Source: Argopecten irradians | Taxonomy: Eukaryota > Mollusca > Bivalvia > Pectinida > Pectinidae | Direction: 5' to 3' | NCBI RefSeq assembly: GCF_041381155.1 | Contig: NC_091135.1 | Coordinates: 60,610,567-60,674,566 of the forward strand | DNA length: 64,000 bases | Shown: piece by piece, positions 40,399 through 53,400 of the stretch | Position numbering within the stretch: position 1 is the first letter of the stretch | Layout of the letters: each line of letters starts with the position of its first letter | Notes under the pieces: model-generated | Databases searched by the model: none | What the model saw: only the letters and a program-made list of their open reading frames with translations | What the model was told of the DNA's origin: nothing | Position numbers and translations under genes: made by a program

Positions 40399-41100
40399 AA
40401 TGTAAACTTTATTTTATTCATTCATTATAAGTCATACAATACAAAAACAATCAAATAGATATAACATGAAATGGATTCAGAAACAAGTGTTTTACACTTA
40501 TATTAATCCGTCTCCATTTTTGACTCATTAGTTCTGTACGGTAATTAAGTGGGAGAATGAATATGAAATATAGGTATTAGGAAATGAAGAGATGAAAAGG
40601 GGAAGAGAAGAAGAGAGATTGCCAATGCCATTGTACACTTTAAATATATACAACTGTGAAACGATAACTACAGAAATGAATCATAGAATCAATCGAATCT
40701 CTTGGAACTGATAATGAATTGTTGGACACATGTAAAAATCGAAGAATTTTCATCAATAGTTAAATCATTGGTGCCAAAAAGTAATAGTTCTGTTGTAATA
40801 GGATGATTTATGACAGCAAAGGAACGATTACGAAGATCGGAAAAAAGTCTACAATGTAATAAAAAATGTTCGTTATTTTCATCAACTTGACAGTAGGAGC
40901 AAAGCGGACTGTTTATTAGATTCCTACGGAACAAATAATATTTAAGTGAACTGCACTCCATCCTCAGTCTCGCATGGTGAATCTGACCCAATTTAATGCC
41001 GATAAGATAATATGGTGGGACTTGAAATTTTTGTGCGTTTAAATGAGTTTTAAGTTTTGTTTATGAGGGACTGATTTTGATTTCAAAAGTGCCTCGTCGT
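40399..41100 (-). mobile_element. LINE 3' tail inserted in the old LINE, 11-bp target-site duplication
   Basis: GGACGTACCTT lies on both sides (40388-40398 and 41101-41111). The insert encodes, on the minus strand, a LINE C-terminal piece with HARLRMECSSLKYYLF and the cysteine motif CSYCQVDENNEHFLLHC (40689-40991). Its 3' end is rich in AATAAAATAAAG. It is 5'-truncated and related to the tail of the LINE at 41581-44420. Confidence 0.87.
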
Positions 41101-41399
41101 GGACGTACCTTGAGGGATGCCGCTACTGACTGTTCTCCAGTTCGAATGATGTCCATTAATCAGTAGCGTAGGAAGATGAAACGTAATGCGGGTGGGAGGA
41201 TGGGGTGGGGGGCAAAGGTCCTCAATATTTTTACCCCCCCCCCCCCCGCCGCACCTACAGAAGGGGATTAATTCAACTCCCAACCATATATATGCTTTAT
41301 TTACATTTTCATATATCATTAAATTTACTCCTTGTACACATTTATTGACAGTTGCGTCGCTAAAAGGAAATTAATGAATACGCAAATTGGCCAAATTAG

Positions 41400-41580
41400 C
41401 GTGTGAACGTCGAAGGCGGGAGATTTTGGTGTTTTAGGGATCATCCCAGCCATTCTAAAGTACAATATTTCCCCCGGGAAAAATATTGTAATTTAGAATG
41501 GCTGGGATGAGTTTTACAATGTATTTTGATGATTTTGCGAGCGCCCAAAAGCGCGAGAGTTTGGTGTTTGGGGGGTCCGG
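41400..41580. repeat. GC-rich satellite unit, left part, with hairpin
   Basis: CATCCCAGCCATTCTAAAGT at 41445 is mirrored by ATTTAGAATGGCTGGGATGA at 41491, a stem of about 33 bases around CCCCCGGG. Then comes GCGAGCGCCCAAAAGCGCGA and GGTGTTTGGGGGGTCCGG. The same unit continues after the LINE at 44421. Confidence 0.75.
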
Positions 41581-44420
41581 AGCTTGACTTAAGCAATGTT
41601 ATAAATGAACCGACCAGGTATGGGGCCACAAGACACAGTTTACTCGATCCTATTTTGTTAAGTGATATTTCGAAATGTATAGATTCACATGTAATTTCAG
41701 TTGATCGTGATATCAGCGACCATGACGCATGTGTCGTATTTTTATCTACGCCTATTAGCCTTTCACGAACCTATATTCGTGAAGTTTGGTCATACAAACA
41801 TGCAAATTTTGAAAAATTAAATATATTAATAAATTCTTTTGACTGGGAAACATATTTTTCTAATTACACGTCAATTGATATTGCGAGCGTTAAATTTACC
41901 GAACAGTTTTTGTTATTTGCTAAAGAATGTATACCAAGGAAAAAAGTATATATACGACCACATGATAAATTATGGATGAATTCTGATCTGCGGAAAGCCA
42001 TCCGATTGCGAGATAGGCTACACAATGCAGTTAAACGAGTTAAGTCCGCATCCAACATCGATAAGTTTAAAAGACAACGTAATAAAGTCAATAACATGAA
42101 AAAATATGCTAGAGAAGTTTTTTATGAAAATGTGGGCGATGTTATTGATAATCTTAATACTAGTGATCCTAAAGCATATTGGAGATTGGTAAGGAAAATT
42201 TTTAAACAGTCGAACAACAAAGAAGCTATACCACCTTTATTAAACGATGATACGGGAAATGTAGAAATAGGTGATTCTGAAAAGGCAAACATTCTCAATA
42301 AATACTTTTGTTCTATTTCCACGATAGATGACAGAAATAAACCTCTGCCTATTTTTGAATCTCGTACAGAATCTGTGCTTGAATCTGTTGTGGTAACCAG
42401 TAATGAAATTTGTGATATTTTAAAAATTCTTAAATTAGGTAAAGCATCTGGTCATGATAATATTAGTCACCATATGTTAAAATATACTGCAAATACTGTG
42501 TGTAAGCCATTGGCTCTTCTATTTAATATGTCATTAAATCTTAATATTTTTCCAGAAACTTGGAAAAAAAGGTATTGTTCTACCCCTATTCAAAAAAGGG
42601 GATAGGCATTTGGTATCCAATTATAGACCTATAACGTTGCTATCTTGTCTAGGTAAAGTTTTTGAAAGAGTTATGTTCAAACATTTACAATTTCTTTTTT
42701 GAAAATTCATTGTTTTATGAAAAACAGTCTGGTTTTATGATGAACCATTCAACGGTTCATCAATTAATAGAAATGTATAATACTATATGTTGTTCACTTG
42801 AACAAAAGAAACATGCCTGTCTTATATTTTGTGATATCTCCAAGGCATTTGATCGAGTATGGCATAAGGGTCTGTTATTTAAATTGAATGCGTATGGCAT
42901 AAAAGGTAATTTGCTTAATTGGATGAAAAGTTATATATCAGGTAGACAACAGCAGGTAATTGTTAAAAACGAATATTCCAGCACAGGTTGCACCAATGCT
43001 GGAGTCCCACAAGGAAGTGTGTTAGGGCCTCTTTTGTTTTTAATATATATTAATGATATAGTTGACAATTTAGATAGTGTATCACGTCTATTTGCTGATG
43101 ACACTTCTTTGATGTATTCTTCATCCTCTGTTCACGATATTGAATTAAATCTTAATAGAGATTTAGATAGATTAAACAGATGGTCTCTAGATTGGCTCAC
43201 TAAATTTAATCCTCAAAAAACGGACGTTTTACTAGTATCCAACTCTGAAAACCTGCATCCCTTGCAACTTTCTTTTGGTGATGAAATTTTAAGATGCGTT
43301 GACAGTCATAGGCACTTAGGTGTGACATTTAGTGCAGATGCTAAGTGGTCGTTACACATTTCAGAAATTCAAAAATCGTGTATGAAAAAACTTTCGGCAT
43401 TACGTAAGTTAAAATTTTTACTCAATAGGAAAACTTTATTAAGGATATATAAAGCATTTGTGTTGCCTGTGTTGGAATATGCGTGCGAAGTATGGGATGG
43501 TTGCTCTCTGGGAGATGTTAACAAACTCGAACAAGTGCAGCTTGAGGCGGCAAGAATCATAACGGGTATGCCATCCTTCTCAAGTAAAGACTCACTCTAT
43601 TTCGAAACTAATCTTGTACCTCTAGTAAAAAGAAGAAAAAATAAAAAACTTATTCTAATGTATAAACTCCATAATAACCTAACCCCATCTTATCTGACCA
43701 ATATCCTTCCTCCTAAAGTTGGAGAGCGATCCGCCTACAACATGAGAAATAGAGAAAACTATGTTATTCCGAAAGTTCGTTTGTCATGTTCACTTGAATC
43801 TTTCTTGCCATCTTCTATTAGATTATGGAATTATTTGCCTAGCAATGTCAGAGAGCAGCCATCCGTTCGTACCTTCAAAACATTGATACAATCTGATGTA
43901 AATTCTTTACCCGTTTAATATTTTACATACAAGATTGCGACATTCGTGTAGCAGTCTGAACTATGATTTGTACAGAGTAAATATAATTAACGACCCATCA
44001 TGCGCTTGTGGTAATCAATGTGAAAATGCAACTCATTATTTTTTTGAATGTAGTCTTTATACTAGGCAAAGGGATGTTTTATTCCGTAATGTTTCACAAT
44101 ATGGTAATATTTCAATTAATATTTTGCTTTATGGTGCTCCACACTTGTCCAATATGGAAAACCAAATGATATTTCAATGGGTACAAACCTTTATTAAAGA
44201 TAGTGCTAGATTTTAGGTCAAGTCTGTAACAACAAACTCATTTTGATTTTTTTCTATTTCTTCTTCAATATTTTCTGTATATATACATAATTATATGATT
44301 GTATGCTGTCAAAGTATTGTATATACATGTATTATGGAGAAGGCATTATTAAGTTGTGATAACTTGTGCCTAATCCATTATTGTATTTTTGACAATAAAA
44401 AATATGTTTGAATCGAAAAA
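41581..44420 (+). mobile_element. 5'-truncated LINE (Jockey-group-like), endonuclease end plus reverse transcriptase
   Basis: GTCCGG flanks both ends (41575-41580, 44421-44426). It encodes the end of an endonuclease domain (SLLDPILLSD, ISDHDACVV), then the reverse transcriptase: SKAFDRVWHKGLL, AGVPQGSVLGPLLFLIYIND, RLFADDTSLMYSS, then EYACEVWDGC and a C-terminal cysteine motif CACGNQCENATHYFFEC (43935-44216). The reading moves frame at a run of seven A near 42565 and again near 42690 in T-rich sequence, and a stop at 43916-43918 precedes the last part. It ends with GACAATAAAAAATATG. Better preserved than the LINE it sits in, so younger. Confidence 0.93.
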
Positions 44421-44600
44421 GTCCGGGGGTCGCCCCGGGAAAATATTACGATTTAGAATAGCTGAAATGAGTTTTGATAAATTTGCAAGCGCCCGAAAGC
44501 GCGAGAATTTGGTGTTAGGGGGTCCGGGGGTCTCCCCGGGGAAAAATACGATTTAGAATGGCTGAGATGAGTTTTACTATGTATTTTAATGACTATAAAG
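44421..44600. repeat. GC-rich satellite unit, right part
   Basis: Two units of about 105 bases: GTCGCCCCGGGAAAATATTA, ATTTAGAATAGCTGAAATGA, GCAAGCGCCCGAAAGCGCGA, GGTGTTAGGGGGTCCGGGGG. It continues the array interrupted by the LINE. Confidence 0.75.
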
Positions 44601-45400
44601 CGTTCTTAACATGGTAATTTTCGATTTAAAAGCTACCTGCATTTAGAAATGATAATTGTGTCGTCATAACATTATGCAACCCTACTCGATCTGAATATAC
44701 CGGCTTCACTCCATCGGCACATTGTTGTGTAACATAAAAAAATGAATTAATTGTCTCGCTAAGACATATAAACAAATTTATCTTTGAAGAGACATTTTTT
44801 TTTAAATAGTACATAGAATCCATTGATGGACATTTTTAGTCTAGTTCATGTGTATTGAATTTTTACTATTAGTTTTAAGAAATGCGCCGCGCAGCGGAAA
44901 ATTTTCTAGAATGAAGTACGAAAATATGCAGGAGGACCCTTTTTTCTTTCAAATAAGCACTTTTAGAAAATGCCCCTGTTAATGCATACTCACTGTCTGA
45001 TAGGAATGAACATATCCAGCCTAGGAGTTGGCCGTTTATCCCACAGCTTCTGATTTTTGCTAATAATCTTTGTGTGGGACTGTGTCTATTGCTATGTTTC
45101 CACCCCGATCAAGGATTTTGGACAATGACACCATTAGATGTGATAGCTGCAGAGAAGTAGATTTTTCAGAGATGAATCCAAACTGGTTGTTGCTGAAAAA
45201 ATGTTATCTTCAAAATGCTTAACGATGGCTTCTCGGTCTAGGGTCTCCAATTTCTTACATAGAATGCTAAGTAAGACTTATTGGTCTATAGTTGTTTGGT
45301 AGTTTGCGCCTGACTTTATTGAAAATTGCAGTGATATTGCCCACTTTCGACTCCCTAGTAAGGATGATGAAGTTAAAGACACATTAAATATTTTGGCGAG

Positions 45401-46145
45401 TGGAACCGATAGACTTCTATTGTTGTCATATCAGTTACGGGAAAGTGTGAGCATTTCGAAGATCAACGTAGCAATGCAAACAAAATATGTCGAGTTGGAA
45501 AGCGTGTTGTGGAAACCTGTTAACGTTATATGTTATAAAAGTTCAGTAATTTTCAGACGGTTTGGGTACGGTTTTGGAAAGATTTTTTTTAAAATTATAT
45601 ATAAATAAAACAAAATGCACTTCCGGTTTTGTCAATTTGAATGTCTGATTTTCAAAAAACCAGGTAAAATTACTTTTTTCATGCTTTAAAAAATCATATT
45701 ATATAACATCAATTGGGAAAATTGATCACATCAAACCATGATATAATGTTTAAAATTTGTGTTAATGCAAAAATATCCGATATGCATTTAAAAGTAGTTA
45801 GCCAAGGGGAAATGCCTATAAACCGGAGCCAACAAAGACAAAGAAGGAGTTTCTAATCTTCATGTATATATGTTTATGATAAAAGTCTCTACTATGAGAT
45901 TGAAAAAGTTTCGAAATAAATCACGAAGTGAATGGATGGCATCATCCTTATTTGAAAAGGGAGAACAATCTTAAATCATTTTTGATATGCATAACCTAGA
46001 TGGATATTGGTCCTGTGTTGCACATGTTGCATGCATATTGCTTGTCGACTTTTCTATACATGTGTGTTGAATTATAGTTGAGCCAGTCATCTTGATTCAA
46101 GGGTAATTATATACACTCAGTATAGTCAAGAGTGATGCACATATT
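45401..46145. other. Intergenic sequence with an old hAT-MITE relative
   Basis: 45600-45880 is a diverged inverted relative of the element at 3307-3979 (CACTTCCGGTTTTG, AAAAAACCAGGTAAAA, AAGAAGGAGTTTCTAATCTT, ATGTATATATGTTTATG). Otherwise nothing is recognised. Confidence 0.6.
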
Positions 46146-46797
46146 TATGGCAAGCCAAGTTACTTTTTATTCCAATTTCCGATATCGGGAATTCTAATTT
46201 CCGATATCGGGAATTCTAATTTCCGATATCAGAAATTCTAATTTCCGATATCGGGAATTCAATTTCCGATATTGGGAATTCATATTAATTTTTGATATCG
46301 GAAATTCTAATTCCGATATCAGAAATTCTAATTTCGATATCGGAAATTCTAATTTCCATAGGCCTATCGGAAATACGAAAACAAATTCTGATATTGGTAA
46401 TTCTATTTCCGATATCGGTATTTCAATTTCCGATATCGAGAATTCAATACCGATATCGGAAATGAAGTATAATCTGCAATGCAAATAATGAGTAGAGAAA
46501 TTTCCGATATCGGGAATTGAATTTCCCATATCGGAAATTGTTTTTTAATTCCCGATATCGGAAATAGAATTTTCGATATCGGAATTAGAATTTCCGATAT
46601 CAGAATTAGAATTTTTGATATCAAGAATTTTTGTTCTAATTCCGATATCAGAATTAGAATTTCCGATATCGGAATTAGAATTTACGATATCGGAATTGAA
46701 TTTCTGATATCGAGAATTCTTATTCCGATATCGGAAATGAATTTCTGATATCGGAAATCTCGGAATAAAAGAATAAAAAGTAACTTGGCTTGCCATA
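46146..46797. mobile_element. 652-bp foldback element packed with GATATC palindromes
   Basis: Ends TATGGCAAGCCAAGTTACTT and its complement; CATATT flanks both sides (46140-46145, 46798-46803). The interior is about 30 short units of the type TTCCGATATCGGGAATTC or AATTTCCGATATCGG in both orientations. Open frames here are by-products. It lies about 290 bases upstream of the start codon at 47088. Confidence 0.88.
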
Positions 46798-47087
46798 CAT
46801 ATTTACATGTATGCAATCATTATAATGTATATTATGTGTGTATTGTAGTGTAAAGTTTAGTTTTGTTCGGTGTAATTGTACTGTATATGTTATGAAAATC
46901 AATAAAAAATGAAACGATAAAAAATATATATATATTGTGTATTCAACACGTGGTACAATCGTATTTCGTACTCGAGCGCACTTATGTTTTACATTGCATC
47001 AGGCTCATACACTCGATAAATTGTTGAGAGTACTTGTATGGTGTTCGTTTGGTCTGTTTGATTGACAGCCTTTTTAGGTTCTCAATA

Positions 47088-47454
47088 ATGGCGACGACGA
47101 GTGAATTAGAAGCGTCGGAAGTCTTGAAAAATGTCATCGAAGAAAAGAAAAATATTCAAGAAATGATGACCCTACAAGTATTGTCGTGCAATAGTTTTGG
47201 TGGGTGTCACTTCTCAAATGCGTTCGTGACAACCCAAAAGAAATTGAGTACATTTCCAAAACTCTCCCCGTGTGGTGAGAAAGCTAACGGGTTATATTTT
47301 CAACATATTTGGGACATTCCTAAGCTTGCTGTGCTAATTCAAGAAAAGCAGCGAGAGGATGGAGATATTGAAGATACTCCGTCTACTAAACGACCTAAAT
47401 TATTAACTGTTGAGGAGATTAAAGCTTATGCATGCTTACAACGTTATCTGAAAG
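47088..47454 (+). CDS. Unknown gene, exon 1
   Basis: ATG in the context CAATAATGGCG; 122 codons and one base, donor GTAAGA. Ends CLQRYLKG. The frame is also open upstream to 47034 but without another ATG. Confidence 0.8.
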
Positions 47455-50400
47455 GTAAGATAATACAGTATGCCTTTCAGTAAATATTTTTTTGCATTTC
47501 ATGCAGTCTTAGAGTTTGTTTCAGGTACTAATCTGCTTCAATATAGGCTTCAGAGATTAAGTCGGATATCTGTGAAGAAATATGTGTGGATCAAAAGACT
47601 GGAATTTTAATATATGTGCACGTATACGTAACAGGGCGAGAGTATACTCCAACAATGTCAGAGGTTAACACGACGAGATACTATCCAACCAATGTGATTA
47701 GGGTGGAAGAAAACCTCACCTGCGCATGCATACAATGTACATGTGTAGGAGTAGGCGAGAGTAGTGTGCCGACACCCCGGACTTATATTATACTGGTCCT
47801 ACTCCCATAACATGAGAGTCGACTGGTCAGCCGTTTTTTTATCGGACGTTATGTTGCTGACTGTCGACTCTCATTTCCGAAGGCCTATTTCTTTGATGCA
47901 GCTTCCGACGTCAGATGAAGGCGGAAGGAAAAGTGCAATAATATCAATATTTATGGACCAGTATACTCCAACAATGTTAGAGGTATAGCACGACGAGACA
48001 CTTTTGGAACATTACGTCGTGTCTAACCTCTAACTTCCGATTGGCCATTTACCCGACGCTGAGGGTAACATTTTCAAAGTTTGGATTGTAACAATATAAA
48101 ACGTTTAAATCATATTTAAATCGTCATCAATGTCAAATACCTACCTCTTTTTCATAAATCAACATTTTTTTTGACAAAATCAGCCGTAAAATCCATCTAA
48201 AACAAATATTTACATCTCCTAACGTAAACTTTCATGACCCAGACAAAACTTCATGATGAAAGCGATCCGCCCGGTAAATAGAAAAAACGAATTGCAAAGT
48301 CCCCAAAACGCTTGATCTGCCTTTACTTTTACTTGCATTCTGCCCGCTTGAATTCACGTTCCGTTTTTTGTAGTAACCAGCCGCCATATTTAAAACTAGG
48401 TCAAAATGTTACGGAAGGGATTCATCATATCTAATCCGCTAAAATACTATTTTATGAGGCCAGAAATTATGGGTTTCCTAGATAAATGGGATAATTAATA
48501 CCTAAACTGTAAGTACACATCAATGTTATCACTGTTAGAGCAAGAAATATTGATATTATTGCACTTTTCCTTCCGCCTTCATCTGACGTCGGAAGCTGCA
48601 TCAAAGAAATAGGCCTTTGGAAATGAGAGTCTACAGTCAGCAAAATAACGTCCAATAAAAAAACGGCTGACCAGTCGACTCTCATGTTATGGGAGTAACT
48701 GGTCCACCGCTCTACCAACTGAGCTAAAGGGAAATTCACCCTAGTGCGAAGGTAGAAGTCGACTATATTACAATTTACAATTAAAACCTGCTACAGTACA
48801 CTACTTCCCTCTTTCAAAAATAACCTGTTCGCCCCCAAACACAGACCAACACAGGCTCTAACTCTAACAAAGGCTCTCAATCTCGTATAGTTTTCACTTG
48901 GAGTGGTCTACGGTGCCAAATGTAACAGGGCGAGAGTACGTACCGTGCCACCAGCCGGGCTCAAGCCTGCGACCCAGGACTTACTGGTCCACCACTCTAC
49001 CAACTGAGCTTAAAGAAAATTCCCTTGAGCGCGAAGCTAGAAAGCAACCATATCACTATAATTTACCATTAAAACCTGCAACATGTGTAACAGGAGAGGA
49101 GAAAATATAGGGACAAGACAGGGATTCAAACCAGGGACCACCAAACACTAGCCGAAGGCTCTACCGCCGAGCTATTTGGTCACCGATGATCGACCTACAT
49201 GCAAGTGTTACAGTAATGTAAATACGGTACGTCTTTATCACCCAGCTGACCGAGCATGCTTCTTTTCGGTAGAGCCATATTTTCTCACACCATGGACCCA
49301 GGTTCGATTCCTGGTTCCCAAATTTGCGGAAATCCAAGTTGGCCACCATGACCTGCCATCTTGAAAACACATTTAACCTCTTATCAAGTTCTATCAGTGC
49401 GATTTTGCTGAAACTTGCCTTAAATGATCCTGACATGGTCCTGATTCACAGTTGTCATTTTTTCGGGTTGATCCAAAATCCAGGATGGCTACCACTACCA
49501 CCATCTTGAAAACACATTTTAAACTTCTTCCGAAATTCTACCAGTGCAGTTTAGCTGCAACCTACTTGAAATGATCCTGATTATGGTCCCGACTATTTAA
49601 ATGTTGTTATTTTTCAAGTTGATCAGAAATTCAAGATGTCCGCCATGACCACCATCTTGAAAGCACATTTTCTTGCCAATTCTTTCAATGCGATTTAACT
49701 AACTTGCCTGAAATTATCATGACAAGTGTTGTTATTTTTAGCCCACCATCATCAGATGGTGGGCTATTCAAATCGCCTTTCGTCCGTGGTCCGTTCGTCC
49801 TTCCGTCCGTCCGTTAACAATTCTTGTTACCGCTATTTCTCAGAAAGTACTAAAGGGATCTTTCTCAAATTTCATATGTAGGTTCCCCTAGGACCCTAGT
49901 TGTGCATATTGTATTTTGGGACTGATCGGTCTACAAGATGGCCGCCAGGCAGCCATCTTGGATTTTGATAGTTAAAGTTTGTTACCGCTATTTCTCAGAA
50001 AGTACTAAAGGGATCTTTCTCAAATTTCATATGTAGGTTCCCCTAGGACCCTAGTTGTGCATATTGCATTTTGGGACTGATCGGTCAACAAGATGGCCGA
50101 CCAGCCGCCATCTTGGATTTTGATAGTTAAAGTTTGTTACTGCTAATTCTCAGAAAGTACTGAAGGGATCTTTCTCAAATTTCATATGTAGGTTCCCCTA
50201 GGACCCTAGTTGTGCATATTGCATTTTGGGACTGATCGGTCAACAAGATGGCCGACCAGCCGCCATCTTGGATTTTGATAGTTAAAGTTTGTTACGGCTA
50301 ATTCTCAGAAAGTACTGAAGGGATTGTTCTCAAATTTCATATGTAGGTTCCCCTAGGACCCTAGTAGTGCATATTGCATTTTGGGACTGATCGGTCAACA

Positions 50401-53400
50401 AGATGGCCGCCAGGTAGCCATCTTGGATTTTGATAGTTAAAGTTTGTTACCGCTATTTCTCAGAAAGCACTGAAGGGATCTTTCTCAAATTTCATATGTA
50501 GGTTCCCCTAGGACCCCAGTTGTGCATATTGCATTTTGGGACTGATCGGTCAACAAGATGGCCGCCAGGTAGCCATCTTGGATTTTGATAGTTAAAGTTT
50601 GTTACCGCTATTTCTCAGAAAGCACTGAAGGGATCTTTCTCAAATTTCATATGTAGGTTCCCCTAGGACCCCAGTTGTGCATATTGCATTTTGGGACTGA
50701 TCGGTCAACAAGATGGCCGACCGGTGGCCATCTTGGATTTTGATAGTTAAAGTTTGTTACCGCTATTTCTCAGAAAGTACTAAAGGGATCTTTCTCAAAT
50801 TTTTCGTATGTAGGTTCCCCTAGGACCCTAGTAGTGCATATTGCATTTTGGGACTGATCGGTCAACAAGATGGCCGCCAGGTAGCCATCTTGGATTTTGA
50901 TAGTTAAAGTTTGTTACCGCTATTTCTCAGAAAGCACTGAAGGGATCTTTCTCAAATTTCATATGTAGGTTCCCCTAGGACCCCAGTTGTGCATATTGCA
51001 TTTTTGGACTGATCGGTCAACAAGATGGCCGCCAGGTAGCCATCTTGGATTTTGATAGTTAAAGTTTGTTACCGCTATTTCTCAGAAAGCACTGAAGGGA
51101 TCTTTCTCAAATTTCATATGTAGGTTCCCCTAGGACCCCAGTTGTGCATATTGCATTTTGGGACTGATCGGTCAACAAGATGGCCGACCGGTGGCCATCT
51201 TGGATTTTGATAAAGTTTGTTACGGCTATTTCTCAGAAAGCACTGAAGGGATCTTTCTCAAATTTCATATGTAGGTTCCCCTAGGACCCTAGTTGTGCAT
51301 ATTGCATTTTGGGACTGATCGGTCAACAAGATGGCCGACCAGCCGCCATCTTGGATTTTGATAGTTAAAGTTTGTTACGGCTAATTCTCAGAAAGTACTG
51401 AAGGGATTGTTCTCAAATTTCATATGTAGGTTCCCCTAGGACCCTAGTAGTGCATATTGCATTTTGGGACTGATCGGTCAACAAGATGGCCGCCAGGTAG
51501 CCATCTTGGATTTTGATAGTTAAAGTTTGTTACCGCTATTTCTCAGAAAGCACTGAAGGGATCTTTCTCAAATTTCATATGTAGGTTCCCCTAGGACCCC
51601 AGTTGTGCATATTGCATTTTGGGACTGATCGGTCAACAAGATGGCCGCCAGGTAGCCATCTTGGATTTTGATAGTTAAAGTTTGTTACCGCTATTTCTCA
51701 GAAAGCACTGAAGGGATCTTTCTCAAATTTCATATGTAGGTTCCCCTAGGACCCCAGTTGTGCATATTGCATTTTGGGACTGATCGGTCAACAAGATGGC
51801 CGACCGGTGGCCATCTTGGATTTTGATAGATAAAGTTTGTTACCGCTATTTCTCAGAAAGTACAGAAGGGATCTTTCTCAAATTTCATATGTAGGTTCCC
51901 CTAGGACCCTAGTAGTGCATATTGCATTTTGGGACTGATCGGTCAACAAGATGGCCGCCAGGTAGCCATCTTGGATTTTGATAGTTAAAGTTTGTTACCG
52001 CTATTTCTCAGAAAGCACTGAAGGGATCTTTCTCAAATTTCATATGTAGGTTCCCCTAGGACCCCAGTTGTGCATATTGCATTTTGGGACTGATCGGTCA
52101 ACAAGATGGCCGCCAGGTAGCCATCTTGGATTTTGATAGTTAAAGTTTGTTACCGCTATTTCTCAGAAAGCACTGAAGGGATCTTTCTCAAATTTCATAT
52201 GTAGGTTCCCCTAGGACCCCAGTTGTGCATATTGCATTTTGGGACTGATCGGTCAACAAGATGGCCGACCGGTGGCCATCTTGGATTTTTAGATAAAGTT
52301 TGTTACCGCTATTTCTCAGAAAGCACTGAAGGGATCTTTCTCAAATTTCATATGTAGGTTCCCCTAGGACCCTAGTTGTGCATATTGCATTTTGGGACTG
52401 ATCGGTCAACAAGATGGCCGACCAGCCGCCATCTTGGATTTTGATAGTTAAAGTTTGTTACGGCTAATTCTCAGAAAGTACTGAAGGGATTGTTCTCAAA
52501 TTTCATATGTAGGTTCCCCTAGGACCCTAGTAGTGCATATTGCATTTTGGGACTGATCGGTCAACAAGATGGCCGCCAGGTAGCCATCTTGGATTTTGAT
52601 AGTTAAAGTTTGTTACCGCTATTTCTCAGAAAGTACTGAAGGGATCTTTCTCAAATTTCATATGTAGGTTCCCCTAGGACCCTAGTTGTGCATATTGCAT
52701 TTTGGGACTGATCGGTCAACAAGATGGCCAACCAGCCGCCATCTTGGATTTTGATAGTTAAAGTTTGTTACGGCTAATTCTCAGAAAGTACTGAAGGGAT
52801 CTTTCTCAAATTTCATATGTAGGTTCCCCTAGGACCCTAGTTGTGCATATTGCATTTTGGGACTGATCGGTCAACAAGATGGCCGACCAGCCGCCATCTT
52901 GGATTTTGATAGTTAAAGTTTGTTACGGCTAATTCTCAGAAAGTACTGAAGGGATTGTTCTCAAATTTCATATGTAGGTTCCCCTAGGACCCTAGTAGTG
53001 CATATTGCATTTTGGGACTGATCGGTCAACAAGATGGCCGCCAGGTAGCCATCTTGGATTTTGATAGTTAAAGTTTGTTACCGCTATTTCTCAGAAAGCA
53101 CTGAAGGGATCTTTCTCAAATTTCATATGTAGGTTCCCCTAGGACCCCAGTTGTGCATATTGCATTTTGGGACTGATCGGTCAACAAGATGGCCGACCGG
53201 TGGCCATCTTGGATTTTGATAGATAAAGTTTGTTACCGCTATTTCTCAGAAAGTACTGAAGGGATCTTTCTCAAATTTCATATGTAGGTTCCCCTAGGAC
53301 CCTAGTAGTGCATATTGCATTTTGGGACTGATCGGTCAACAAGATGGCCGCCAGGTAGCCATCTTGGATTTTGATAGTTAAAGTTTGTTACCACTATTTC

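Larger units (their letters stand above)
36512..45400 (-). mobile_element. Old decayed LINE (CR1/Jockey-like), split by at least four insertions
   Basis: Minus-strand reverse-transcriptase pieces occur in the right order going down: NYRPISLT and YGING-like GINGQLLGW (45400-44990), SSGIPQGT (41180-41101), VIYINDLP with FADD (about 40398-40167), WNSKLTFDQHIQTKVNKANS and VQRRATKLI (37337-37020), and a last WNNLPPESL-like piece (about 36690-36512). Frames shift many times. The pieces are separated by the block with another LINE, a LINE tail, the LTR composite and a palindromic array. The 5' part is missing. Confidence 0.8.

Noticed and set aside
41526-41580. First 18 codons of the open frame that enters the LINE
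   Set aside because: They lie in the flanking satellite before the GTCCGG duplication, so they are not part of the LINE protein.
46194-46796. Minus-strand frames with ISEIEIPISE-like repeats
   Set aside because: By-product of GATATC palindrome repeats in a foldback element.
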